Positions 50,477-61,970 of a stretch of DNA of 64,000 nucleotides are shown one piece after another. Position numbers and translations under genes: made by a program. A model generated the notes under the pieces. The model searched no databases. It was not told where the DNA came from and was given only the letters and a program-made list of their open reading frames with translations. Numbering within the stretch: the stretch's first letter is position 1; every line of letters starts with the position of its first letter. The stretch comes from Polyodon spathula (taxonomy: Eukaryota > Chordata > Actinopteri > Acipenseriformes > Polyodontidae), in assembly GCF_017654505.1 (NCBI RefSeq), contig NC_054543.1, forward strand, positions 25,334,339 through 25,398,338, read 5' to 3'.

Positions 50477-51239
50477 TCGTATAGGAAAGTTAAATAATTC
50501 AAAACAGTGGACCAGTAAACTAATATTTATCTCTGCCCAATAATTTCAGACACTTACATTATTTAATTAGCTATGCTTAGGGAAGTCTTTCTATAAAGTT
50601 ATTTTGCAATGAAAGTGTTATATGTTAAAATCAATTTATAAAAAAATAAAAAAAAAATAACAAAAAGAAAAACAAAAAACCAAGAACCCAGTAGAAACAA
50701 ACGGAATGTAATGAAATAAATTACAAGACCTGGTCTGTTTTTTACCCTGGCCATAAGGGAAATATAAAAAAAAACAATTAAAAGTGTCATTTAATGCTAC
50801 TGACTCTCTCATATTCTTTGAGAAGGTCAGACAGCCAGATGATATACAGTATCATAGTGCTTGGAAATAACCTTTCAGATAATAACTTTGGGAAGCTGAT
50901 GCTATACTTTAACAGGCTCAAATGTACTCACTTATGGACTAGACACTTAATGCCTGCCAGATGCCCTTGGAACTCTGCCACCCTGTATATTGTTTACCTG
51001 GCATTGCTAAGGACAGCTGGCATTGCCTAACATTAACCCGGAATCATCTGTCTCAGGATCACTTTTGTGGTCTTGGCATATGAAGAAATCAGCGCCATGA
51101 GCATCTGCTGGCATCTGTTTTAATTGTGTTAATGCAGAGGTCATCTGGGATGCCAACTGTTGGGGGCCAGTTTCACATAGTGCTTCTAAGATCTTGGCAA
51201 GCTGCTTGGAGCAGATATGTGTTATCCATTCCACTCAGT
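50477..51239. other. intronic, no gene seen
   Basis: A-rich patch 50635-50700. No other recognised feature. Confidence 0.45.
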
Positions 51240-53212
51240 GGCGGCTGGTGGCCAAATTTTTTGGGTGTTCACATCTCAGATGTAGCTGACGGGGTGGAGT
51301 CTGTGGGGGTGGCATCCAGGGGGCCGACCTCAGTGGTAGATACTCTATCTAGTGGATTTGTTTCTTGCTGGAAGCGATACAAACAGTTTGCTCTGCGATG
51401 TCTTATCGTGGCAAGCTTTTCAATTACTTTATTATTAAAGTCAGGAATGTCAGTCATGGTGTCTTTTTCAATTGACAACATGCCTAAAGCATTTAATCGT
51501 TCAGTTTTCATACTGTTTCTCAGGAAGGTTTTTATCCATTTCCATGTTGAGAAGTCCCTTTCTGCCTCTGCTGTAGTCATTGGAGTGGTAACTGTCTTCA
51601 GTAGTTTTGTAATCGCCGGAATCTCTTGGAATCCAAGTTGTTATATATAATCAGTTCAAGCATACTTAATGCATTTTCAGCACTTTTAAAATCTTTAGTT
51701 TCATACACTAGTTTGTAAGTCAATGCATAAAGAGGTATTTGCAAGCATTGGATATGCTTGAACTGTTTCTTCTAATACACTGTCTGGGAAAGCTACCTGA
51801 TACTCATCAAAACGATCACTCTGCAGCAATTTTGCCACAACAAGGTGCTTTTGAATTCAAACCATTCCTTGGCATGAGATATTATGATGTCACAATTTTT
51901 TAAGGCAGCTGTGTCACAATCTTCAGTAGTATTTGGGCCTCTTCTTTTTCGCATTCGTGGCAGGTTCTCAGGGTGGCTGGATTCTAGTATTCCAACAGAT
52001 GCTTGGATGCTTTCAACAAATTGAGTGACCGCTGCATTAGCATCAACAGATGTGTTATTTCTTGCCAGAAGTTTGCAATAAAAAATATCCACTTTAAGCA
52101 TTATCTTTTGGAACAAGTACAGGAAGTACAGAAACTCTGTCTTTGAGGCTAAGGCAAAAACCATTTGCTTCTCTAACTGTGATGATATCAAAGTCTCCTC
52201 AATCGCTGATTGTTTGAAAACACTCCAGCAGATGTTCACACTGTTCAAACACTGTCGTCACGGCTCTACGAAGATTCAAACTGGTTTGAGGTATTTTCTT
52301 TACGACTTCATCCAAAACAGCGGTTTTCTTTGGAGAGCGAGAGAAAAATGTTGAAAAACCAGAGAGCCTCTGAAACTTGACTTGCTGCTTGACCCATTAT
52401 TAAATTTAGTTGATGGGCATAGCAATGGACATAATGTGCATTTGGATATTTGTCCCTTACAAGCTTCTGGACCCCACCAGTCTCACCATGTATTACACTA
52501 GCTCCATCATAGTTCTGTGCAATTATTTTAGCATTTTCACTTTCTTCTGTGAATATGGCATCTAGCTGTTGCATAATGGCAGTGGCATTTCCATGTTTCA
52601 ACTCAGTGAACCTGAAAAAAAGCTCAACAACACGTCTTGTTTTGGGAGCAATGTACCTAAAAACTAATACACTTTGGGAAACATCTGTAATGTCACTGGT
52701 TTCATCCACTTGAATAGCAACATAATAAGTCTGTTTAAGTTATTTCACAATATTTTCCCTGCAAGTCTCTAACATGCAGCCTAGAAGTTCATTTTGAACA
52801 GCCTTTGAGGTGCCTTTAAAGACTGTGGCCATTTTCAAGTGTGTTTCCATGACCTGGTCAATCTTTGAAACAAAATCTACCAGTCCAAGAAACTCACCAG
52901 GATTAGATGATGGTGATGTTTCATCATGACCTCATAGGGCCAATTCAAAAGCTCCTCAGAACTTTATGTACTCAATGATGCGTGTAAATATGTGTCGGTT
53001 TTTAGACACTTCTTCATTGTCGAACGAAGAAACCACACAAGCCATTCGTGCTTCTTTCACCTGTCGTCATAAGTGAGATGGATTGGATGTATTGTACCTA
53101 CCTGCACTAATTTTATGGGAGGTCTGCTGGGTCCCATCCTCTTGATTTGGAGTTTCTGCACTTCCTCCAGTGTAGCAAATTTATTTGCTAACAGAAATTC
53201 TACTGTATTCAT
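51240..53212 (-). pseudogene. hAT-like (ZMYM/DUF4371-type) transposase pseudogene
   Basis: Minus-strand transposase of the hAT superfamily, decayed. The start MNTVEFLLANKFATLEEVQ is at 53212. Next is the RNase H-like catalytic start (QVDETSDITDVSQ, about 52710-52670), whose first Asp is in the VDETSD block. DGASVIHGETGGVQK, PNAHYVHCYAHQLNL (52500-52400) follows, with the conserved CYAHQLNL helix. After stops and a frame change the middle (52248-51793) and the C-terminal dimerisation segment (AEAERDFSTWKWIKTFLRNS, ERLNALGMLSIEKD, 51580-51269) follow. Such proteins move DNA with 8-bp duplications; I did not find the terminal repeats. Frame breaks near 52740, 52300, 51790 and 51600. Confidence 0.82.
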
Positions 53213-53520
53213 GTCTTCTTAGAATATTAAAACCTGGCAATATATATTTAAAAAAAAAACAAACATGAAATTTACTCAAGTTTAAGGTGTCCCTAAATCC
53301 AAATTCAGGAAAACTTAATAATACTAATAATAATTGTATTATTCACATTGAGCCATGTTGTTGTTCTAGGTAGTGTGTATAGCTTGTGTATAACTATCAT
53401 TTTTGCAATCCTGGCCGTCAGGATATTTAATTTGTATATTTAGGAAAAGTCAAAAATAGACATACACATACGACTTACAACAGAAGAGTAATTAACATTA
53501 AGTACAAAATGGGTCACAAT
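53213..53520. other. intronic, no gene seen
   Basis: Low-complexity A/T sequence 5' of the hAT-like pseudogene. It might include the element's end, but none is recognisable. Confidence 0.4.
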
Positions 53521-53524
53521 GACC

Positions 53525-54062
53525 CGCATGGTGGTCTAGTATTAACTCATCGACCCGGACTGAAAATGATGTGGCAGCCACGGCTGCAATCATTTACCAA
53601 GGGGACATGAGTGACGGTATAAGTAGGGGATAGAGCGACTCAACCTGTTCCTTTATTTTGATTAATCAAAAAAAAACCTGGAAGGACCTGTGTTTTGTGT
53701 GTCCATATCATGAGTGTTTGTTTGTTTTGTCTAATTGTTACTTGTTATTATTAGACAGCTAACACGTTCCAAAGTTGTCGCCAGAAGGCAGCACAAACCC
53801 GGGACAGCACTGCACTTATATCACAAATAACTGTATTTGCACCACGAGCACTAATTCACGCACTAACGGACTTGTGTATGTGTTTTGTGTTTCATGCGGG
53901 TGTCTAATAAATGGGACAATTGTTTCGGGACAAACTCTGGGATTACAAACTAAGTAATACACGCCGCTGTATTACTTACCATCATTATTGTTACTGTTTG
54001 TTTTGCCGTCAGGCACTGGACATACAAACCCATTAAATAACTTTGCCCCTGGATTATAATTA
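53525..54062 (+). repeat. solo LTR-like sequence related to the Gmr1-like LTR
   Basis: Block order GACAGCTAACACG, CACTGCACTTA, GCACCACGAGCACTAATTCA, GTATGTGTTTTGTGTTTC and CTGGATTATAA parallels the 3' half of the LTR at 37095-37828 (GACAGTTAACTCA, CACTGCACGG, CACCACAAGCACGTCTGCAC, GTGTGTTCGTTTTGTTC, CTGGATTATAA). GGTATAAGTAGGGG at 53617 is a TATA candidate. Boundaries are uncertain; the right end abuts the piggyBac-like fragment. Confidence 0.55.
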
Positions 54063-54067
54063 TCCCT

Positions 54068-54430
54068 TTGCGGTCCATTTATTCAGCGCCTGTCAGGAGC
54101 GTCAGGTCCAATTTATTTTCACACACGCTGTTTAAAAGTAATTTTATTCATAGTAAAAGTTTAAAATGGCACTGCATATCAGCAGGACAATCAATACTGC
54201 ATCTCCAGCCCCACCACCCCCTGTTTGTGTATTTATCACATACCTCTTCATAGTAGTGCATACTGATAAATCATCTCCTGATCACTCATTTTATCACCAA
54301 ACTCCTCAATAATGCGATCCAAGTCATTATTTTATTACTATAACATCTCAAAAAGCTTGGCAAATGTCCATGATATTCTTTGAGCTCTGGATCCGAAAGC
54401 AGCTATCTTGTTTGTTTATGTCCTTATTAT
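54068..54430 (+). mobile_element. piggyBac-like MITE, left part
   Basis: It starts CCCTTTGCGGTCCATTTATT, preceded by TTAT (a worn TTAA), and matches the element at 60842-61368 for about 360 bp, including TTTATCACCAAACTCCTCAA and TTATTACTATAACATCTCAA. The right end is missing here. Confidence 0.65.
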
Positions 54431-56483
54431 GTCTGTGGTGAAGTAGGGTGGTCAAATGAAATTTTAGATTTCAACAACAAACAAAAAAAAATGGGTTATT
54501 ATTAACAGTTTTTACTTAAACATATCTAAAATTAAAATAGAAAAAAATAAATGATTTAAAATGTATAAAAATGCTTTTTGCGCACTAAATCCTGCTATGT
54601 TTTTTTTCGGGTGGCCATCTTGAACTTACGTGTAGCACTCTACTGAATTTAGCTTTCTGAATTTAAAAATAAAAGAAAAAAATTAATAAAATATTTAAAC
54701 TTTTCAAAGAAAATGTTTACTCCAAGCTTGGTTGCGTTTTTAAATTGAAAGTCAGTTGTTCTTTTAATGCAACAGCCTGCCCCTAAATACGCATCTCTTG
54801 CCTCCGTCAGGATTGTCTGGAAGGCGTGGCACACAGACACACTTGACCATGCAATAAAATGAAGAAGGGGTTTTGTTTATAATTGATCAAAACATCACAT
54901 ATTATAGCATATTTAAAAGCATTTTTATTTGTCTGTTTATTTGTCTGTTAAGTTTTGCAATAAGTGTGATAGTATTTGTTTAGGGGTCAAAAGTCACCAT
55001 AATAATATTTTAGGTGTTAAGAATTTGTAAAGAATATGATTGGCTAAGTGCATTTGCCACTGAAAAAGTTGATAATGTGACTATTTATATATAAATAATA
55101 CATTTATGCTTTTTTTTAAAAAAAATATTAATATATTAATCTAATTTAAACTTGTGTAAATTGTTACACAATTGCAACTTTGTAAAGATATATTTAACAT
55201 AATATTTATACTTTGGTATCATAACATTTTAAAACAACGATGGTTAAAAATAAGTATTTAATTAATATGCAATTGGCCATTTGCTGAAGCTTAGTTACAT
55301 GTTAAAACTACCAAGTCTAAAAAGAAATATTCAACATACATAGGAAATATGAGCTCAAACAGCAGTCTAATGACACACACACGCTTCAATGGTCAATAGC
55401 ACATTAATTAAATACTTAATTAAATAAAAAAAAAGCATGAAGTTATGATTTAAAACATCACAAAACACATTTCAGGGGTCAATCATTTTGTCTAGTAACG
55501 GCAAATACACATATTTTTTTGCATTGGTCAAAATCTGTACATCTAACTTATCATTTACATTTTATAGCAGAATTAATAACTAACTCTATTCTACTACTGA
55601 CCTTCTACTCCCCCTTACTATTCTCTGTCAGAATGCTGGCATGTGACTTGAATCTTTCTCAGCCTCATCACAGCTGTATCGCAGCTAACTGTGACGAAAA
55701 TGACAAGCTCGTCGTCAGAAAACATGTATGATGTTAACACCCTAATATTTAAAATGTCGACAATGATTGGCTCTTGGTTTAACTCACATTTTATTATAGA
55801 CACCTTCAACAACCAATAGTGTAAATAATAGCTCGGCCCCAGTTGGTTTAGGTCTTGAAATCTTCGAGTACAGGAAATAAAATGAAAAAAACACCCTTTT
55901 GTATCGTACATCTAAGGGCCTACAATGACAGAAAGTTTATGCTGTCTAGATTTAATATTACGCAAACATGAATGAAAATCGAGAAGGACTCATCAACCAT
56001 GAATTTAAAAAAGTGTAAAAAAATAAAACTCGGACCAGCTGGAAACTCAAATTTTGTCAGAAAGCAGGTTCGGCTGTGATGTGTTTTTTTAAGATCACTA
56101 CGAGAAAGTACTGCAAGCAAAAATAAATTACATTGCACATGTTATGTCTTCTTCAACTACTATACTATACTTAAATGTTTGTTTTAGATTTTAACATAAT
56201 ATTTTTATTCATTTTATACCAGCTTGAATATGCTTGAGACAATGATTTTTTCAGAAATGGCAGTTTTTAAAAGGGAAATTAAACAAAACCGTCAATGTAT
56301 GAGTATTATGATTGTTATTTATGTTTACCAGAGTATTTATACTTCGACAAAATACAGAAATATAGTGCTTCACTGTTTTGTATTTAATTATACAACTTGA
56401 AAACTGCAAAGTACGAGTACCACAGCGCTCTGAGTTGAGTTCTCCACAGAGTAAAAATCGCCAGACGCCTGCTTCATCCACCC
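54431..56483. other. AT-rich intronic sequence, no gene seen
   Basis: About 2 kb. Reading frames (e.g. 55519-55731, 55618-55911) show no recognised domain. Part of it may belong to old repeats. Confidence 0.5.
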
Positions 56484-57655
56484 TAGAACATAAGAACATA
56501 AGAAAGTTTACAAACGAGAGGAGGCCATTCGGCCCATCTTGCTCATTTGGTTGTTAGTAGCTTACTGATCCCAGAGTCTCATCAAGCAGCTTCTTGAAGG
56601 ATCCCGGGGTGTCAGCTTCAACAACATTACTGGGGAGTTGATTCCAAACCCTCACGATTCTCTGTGTAAAAAAGTGCCTCCTATTTTCTGTTCTGAATGC
56701 CCCTTTGTCTAATCTCCATTTGTGACCCCTGGTCCTTGTTTCTTTTTTCAGGTTGAAAAAGTCCCTTGGGTCGACATTGTCAATACCTTTTAGAATTTTG
56801 AATGCTTGAATTAGGTCGCCGTGTAGTCTTCTTTGTTCAAGACTGAACAGATTCAATTCTTTTAGCCTGTCTGCATATGACATGCCTTTTAAACCCGGAA
56901 TAATTCAGCTAATTCAACCCGCTCTTCTTTGCACTCTTTCTAGAGCAGCAATATCTTTTTTTATAGCGAGGTGACCAGAACTGAACACAATATTCAAGAT
57001 GAGGTCTTACTAATGCATTGTACAGTTTTAACATTACTTCCCTTGATTTAAATTCAACACTTTTTGGCCTTTTTTTATAGCTTCCCCACATTGTCTAGAT
57101 GAAGACATTTCTGAGTCAACAAAAACTCCCAGGTATTTTTCATAGATTCCTCCTCCAATTTCAGCATCTGCCATATGATATTTATAATGCACATTTTTAT
57201 TTCCTGTGTGCAGTACCTTACACTTTTCTCTATTAAATATCATTTGCCATGTGTCTGCCCAGTTCTGAATCTTGTTTAGATCATTTTGAATGACCTTTGC
57301 CACTCCTCCTATTTTTGTGTCATCTGCAAATTTAACAAGTTGGCTTACTATACCAGAATCTAAATCATTAATGTAGATTAGGAATAGCAGAGGACCTAAT
57401 ACTGATCCCTGTGGTAGTCCACTGGTTACCACATTCCATTCTGAGGTTTCTCCTCTAATCAGTACTTTCTGTTTTTTACATGTTAACCACTCCCTAATCC
57501 ATGTACATGTGTTTCCTTGAATCCATACTGCTTGCAGTTTGAGAATTGATCTTTTGTGTGGGACTTTGTCAAAAGCTTTCTGGAAATCTAAATAAACCAT
57601 GTCATATGCTTTGCAATTATCCATTATCGATGTTGCATCCTCAAAAAAATCAAGG
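56484..57655 (-). pseudogene. LINE (non-LTR retrotransposon) reverse transcriptase, 5' truncated
   Basis: Minus-strand non-LTR reverse transcriptase of the jockey/CR1-like group. The segment 57655-57034 is open: DFFEDATSIM, YLDFQKAFDKVPHKR, VTSGLPQGSVLGPLLFLIYI, FADDTKIGG (catalytic FADD), WADTWQMIFNREKCKVLH, YLGVFVDSEM. Then, in other frames, [26 protein letters not shown] (57060-56990) and YADRLKELNLFSLEQRRLHG, DLIQAFKILKG, NQLPSNVVEADTPGSFKKLL (56883-56554), the typical C-terminus. The 3' end is the AAGAACATAAGAAC-type tail at 56484-56500. The 5' part, including the endonuclease, is missing at 57655, where a piggyBac-like fragment begins. Frame breaks near 57085 and 56905. Confidence 0.87.
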
Positions 57656-57880
57656 TGAAGGGACTATGTGTATTGCTCAGATCCGCCTCCTTATATTTAT
57701 TTATTTTTGCTTCTCTTGGTTTCTATCGGTCTCACTCGGCCATTGAAAGGTTTTCTCTGCTTTTTTCAGAGAAAGAATGATTAGAAACCTGTGCTTGATG
57801 TCTTTTTGATGATGTCAGGCAGGGTCCAACATTGGACCGGAAAGGAAAAATTATAATGTCGGACCTGGTCTTAGTTGTAA
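57656..57880 (+). mobile_element. piggyBac-like MITE, right part
   Basis: It matches 61215-61345: CGGTCTCACTCGGCCATTGA, AAGGTTTTCTCTGC, AGAAACCTGTGCTT, TTGATGATGTCA and GTCGGACCTGGTC. The left part and the terminal AAAGGGTTAA are not seen here. Confidence 0.6.
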
Positions 57881-58698
57881 TCCTTTTATGATTGGCTTTT
57901 TTGCCACAGGTATGGTCTTCAAGTGCTGCCCTGATAAGTTTCCAATATTTGGTGTATGGATCATTTAGGTGACTCGAAGAAGCTGTTCTTGTCCAACCAG
58001 GAAAATACAAAAGGTTGCGTTTGCCTCCTTACTATCGCTGCCTCACTGTTTCTCTTTGTTCTCCAGGAAAGCGCGCCCTCTGTGGAAGACACCGATATCT
58101 GCAGCCCTGTAACCTGGGCTTTCTGAACTTGCACTTAAATAAACCATTCACAACCGTGTTGTTTCTTTCTATCACTAGTGGCTGCAGTATCCCTTTTTCA
58201 ATTATTGCACACTGTCCTTAACAAAGAGTGCTAGGTCAGTTTATTTACTGCCAGTACACAGCTGAGTGATTAAAACACAGTCCATTCACAAAACGGCCTT
58301 AGTTTCAAATGAAATAAACACTGCAGTTTTACCTATCCCTTCCTGGTAACGCTATGGGTCACTTAAGTGAGAATAATAATTAAAAGATTGTTGTATTCAC
58401 AGTCGCTCCTTTGTATACTTCGTATTCAGTCAGTCCTTTATCATACTTCGTTCCCAGGCGATGCACTTCAGTTTGGGAGACGGTAAGTATCTGCTTGTTT
58501 ATAATAATCCAACAGGATAAAGTACACAACATTTCCTTTCAGCTGGATCCACACATTGTTTCCTTTGTCCTTCTGTTTGGTTCCATATACACTAGGAATC
58601 CTGTAGTTGACAAACATTATTTCTAGTTGTTCTTCCAATTCTTTTTGGCTTGGAATTGGGAGTGAAAAAGATGTTACTTCAGCAAGACAATCGCTGGT
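57881..58698. other. intronic, no gene seen
   Basis: A GC-richer patch at 58020-58140 with an AATAAA near 58139 may be an LTR remnant. No coding was recognised. Confidence 0.4.
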
Positions 58699-58706
58699 CC
58701 CTACAC

Positions 58707-59394
58707 TAGGGTTTCCACCTGGCCCCATAATTCCGGAACACTGTGAGACAGAACAGGATTTTGGAGTTGCCTTTAAACGAAGGAAATCAACATGTGAATT
58801 GAGCCCTAAACCTTTGCTAAGTTGATTCTGGTGATTAATTATCTTGAGGCAGCATGACAATACAATAATAGCTTTTAACCAATTAAATAAATAAATACAT
58901 CATCAATATTTTTTTTATTAATAGTTTTAGAAATATATATTTTAAAGTTTCTTTATAGTTTCTAATAGTATATCACCTTCTCCCACTGAAATCATTAATA
59001 CTGAGCAGCTGTTCACTATTCCTGGCACCAGACAGTGTGAAAACTGGATCAGTGTTGTTATTTAATTGGGAGAGTCAATGTAAATTCAGGCTGTATATTA
59101 CTGATTAATAGGATATAAATAGCATCTTTTAAATATTGAGAACTGAAATATCATTTTGTACAAAATAAAAAATAAGTATCTTGAATAAACCTACACACAT
59201 GTTTATTCAAGATGTTTTTTTTTATTTTGTAAGATTTGTATTATCATAATGATTCGGATAATTATGAAGCAGTATAAATTAAGCAAGTGCTTAGTGATCA
59301 ATTCACATGTTTATTGCTTTCAGTTTAAGGGCAACTTAAAAACCCTGTCCCGTCCCAAAGTGTTCCAGAATTATGGGGCCAGGTGGCAACCTTA
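58707..59394. mobile_element. hAT-type MITE with 8-bp target duplication
   Basis: 688 bp with inverted ends of about 110 bp. Left: TAGGGTTTCCACCTGGCCCC, ATAATTCCGGAACACTGTGA. Right, reversed: TAAGGTTGCCACCTGGCCCC, ATAATTCTGGAACACTTTGG. The pairing continues to AATTCACATGTT. The same 8-bp CCCTACAC flanks both sides (58699-58706 and 59395-59402), which is diagnostic of hAT-type insertion. The interior has only AT-rich sequence; a 130-codon minus-strand frame over the left end is spurious. Confidence 0.85.
59158..59232. repeat. short hairpin inside the hAT MITE
   Basis: ATCTTGAATAAAC (59178-59190) and its inverse GTTTATTCAAGAT (59201-59213) flank a loop, with A-rich and T-rich outer flanks that extend the pairing. 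Confidence 0.75.
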
Positions 59395-59402
59395 CCCTAC
59401 AC

Positions 59403-60254
59403 CCATGTTTACTTGGGGCACGGCTCCCTTTTTATATCTGCCTGTTGGTCTGTCAGGTCAGCTAGCTTCCTACTTCCTGCTGTTTATGGGAGTTTTGTAG
59501 TCATTGCAGTCTAGTTTTATCTATGAAGGTTTTTTTTCTTTTTTTTTTATAGCAGGACATTTTATCAGGAACCCTACACTCCTGATACTCTCTCCTTACA
59601 TCCCACGGTCTCAGTCTCTCACAATACTATATCAGGGATGATGTTGAAATAAATCAATAATGTGATGGATATTCAAGTAACATAAAAGTATGTGATACAT
59701 ATCAAGTGTTTCCATGTTTTTATTTTATTTTTTAAAATGTTTTTATCCAACCCATGTTGCTCTCTACTGTATAATTTGTGGTGTTAATGTCTAGCCAGCA
59801 AATGAAAGATCCAATAAAGAAGCACACTTATTGACATTAGAGAAGGCAACACCAGCCCACATTGATTTACATAAAATAAGATTTAATAGCTGGGTTGAAA
59901 TTAAACATTGATAATGCAGTGTCTTTATTAAACTTGACCCCTTTTGTAATAATCTCACGATTATCAATACATCATGAGTTAATATTGTATTAACATCCTG
60001 CAATGGCCATAACTTTCAAATCACTCCTCTGGCGATGGTTTGATAATTATGTAATGCTTATATTTCAGTTTGATAGAAAGGCAGTAAATGTAATCGTTTT
60101 ATGAACTGACTCAAAATTTTCCTATGAAGAGCTCTCCACCAAGAGCAATCAGTGAGTGCTTTTAGATACCACAGGATGTGACAAAAAAAATAGGGACGCC
60201 TGCAATATGTAACAGACATATTTGTGTGAAAGGCCAGTTTGATTTCTGATGCAT

Positions 60255-60300
<46 letters not shown>

Positions 60301-60535
60301 TAATATATATATATATATAAGAGGTTACTTTGTTTCTCCAATGAAACTATTACCCCTTTTAACGGAGTGCACATTCCCCTCAGTCACAAGGCTACAGACA
60401 GCTTTCAGAACCTTCAGAACTAATTGAGACAAGAGAGCCATGTGAAAATCTGGGACAGCCATATGAAAAGGCAAAAAGAGGAAAACAAGTAAAATAAATT
60501 ACAGACTGCGCAAGTCCAAGGCTATTTGTTTCCTA
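59403..60535. other. intronic with a (TA)n microsatellite
   Basis: AT/TA run at 60259-60320. A T-rich patch lies at 59530-59551. No gene was recognised. Confidence 0.55.
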
Positions 60536-60841
60536 ACCAGCACTCAATTTGCTGCTAATTTCAATTCCACATCAAAAGTCATCATATCAAAGGTAACAGT
60601 AAAGAGACGTCTTTGAGAATCTGGTATAATGGGGAGTTGCCACTCGAAAACCTTTGTGTAGATGAGGAAACCATCAAAAATACAAAAGAGCAATGGAGAA
60701 TAGTGTTACGGAGAGATGAATCAATGTTTGACCTTTTCAGCTCTAAGAGGAAACAGTACGTGAGAAGAAAAACGGGCGAGAGATTGTCATGATGTTGTGT
60801 AGTGCCAACAGTAAAACAGAGATGGTAACGTGATGATTTAG

Positions 60842-61372
60842 CCTTTAGTGGTCCATTTATTGAGCGCTTGTCAGGCATGTCAGGTCCAATTTAATTTTCA
60901 CACAGGCTGTTTATTTTACACGTGCTGTTTATTAATTTTTTTCAGAGTAAAACAGGTTTAAAAGGCACTCAGTATCTCCAGCCAAACCCCACCCCTTGTT
61001 CGCTGTATTTTTCACATACATCTTTATAGACGTGCATACTGATAAATCCTCTCCTGATCACTTGTTTTATCACCAAACTCCTCAATAATGCGATCCATGT
61101 CACTATTTTATTACTATAACATCTCAAAAAGCTCTGCAAATGTCTGTGATATTCTTTGAGCGCTGGATGCGGAAGCAGCTATCTCCTTTGTGTTTATCTC
61201 TGTAGTGCATGCAAATTCATTCAGCTCCTATCGGTCACGCTCGGCCATTGAAAGGTTTTCTCAGCTTTTTTCTAGAGAAATAACGACTAGAGACCTGTGC
61301 TTTACGTCTTATTGATGATGTCAAAAAATTGTAATGTCGAACCTGGTCCGACATACGACCACAAAGGGTTAA
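60842..61372 (+). mobile_element. piggyBac-like MITE, most complete copy
   Basis: The left end CCTTTAGTGGTCCATTTATT and the right end (reverse complement CCCTTTGTGGTCGTATGTCG) are inverted repeats over CCCTTT.(T/G)GGTC. The right flank is TTAA (61369-61372) and the left is a degenerate TTTAG. TTAA targeting and CCCTTT-type ends are piggyBac-like. About 530 bp, no coding. Partial copies are at 54.07 and 57.66 kb. Confidence 0.72.
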
Positions 61373-61440
61373 AGTTATTTTGTAGTAAAAATAAAAGGTA
61401 CATTTGTAAAGGAACAATATCATTACATTTTTCAGCATCA

Positions 61441-61660
61441 TGCATTATTATTATTATTTGTTTATTTAGCAAACACCTTTATGCAAGGTGACTCACAGAG
61501 AATAGGGTCAGCTGCACTCACAACCTCTCACCTGAAAGACAAGGAGATTAAGTGATTTGCTTAGGGTCACATAATGAGTCAATGGCTGAGCTAGGATTTG
61601 AACCAGGGACCTCGTGGTTACATGTTATTTTCATTTACCACTGGACCACAGAGTCAGACT
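61441..61660. repeat. SINE/L2-related repeat
   Basis: AGCAAACACCTTTATGCAAG, GTGACTCACAG, GATTTGAACCAGGGACCTC and TTACCACTGGACCACAGAG. A widespread vertebrate module, related to 30985-31200. Confidence 0.6.
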
Positions 61661-61970
61661 AAATGTAAATTGCATGAATCAGAAAGACGAACAATAGGTT
61701 TTGAAATCGTTGCGCTGGCTGCTCCAGTCGTCTGACCTTAACACCATTGAAATTGTTATAGGATGATCTTGACAGGAGAGTGAAAAAGAAGAGTGGCAAC
61801 CTGCTTAATGTGGGAGATGATTAGGACTGAATGGACAAAAATAGTGGAGATACAATGTTAAAGTTGTGTGAGAATGCCAACAAGGGGGTTATTTTGATGA
61901 GAAAAGTTTGCAATAAAATGCCAGCAAAGCATATCATCTGTTGCATTTTATTTTAGAAGGTGAACAGTGA

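Larger units (their letters stand above)
60540..61970 (+). pseudogene. Tc1-like transposase remnant, split by two later insertions
   Basis: The left part (60540-60838) has TSKVIISKVTVKRRL-type DNA-binding text and WRIVLRRDESMFDLFSSKRK with YVRRKTGER, the first catalytic Asp region of Tc1 transposase. The right part (61705-61965) has LQSSDLNTIE (second Asp region), a KGGYF-like end and the terminal AATTTTGACCTCCATTGTAT. Between them lie a piggyBac-like MITE (60842-61368) and a SINE-like repeat (61441-61660). This family differs from the Tc1 element at 28.2 kb. Several frame breaks. Confidence 0.7.

Noticed and set aside
58468..58860. 130-codon minus-strand frame as a gene
   Set aside because: It overlaps the inverted end of a hAT-type MITE whose other end has the same sequence; it has no recognisable domain.
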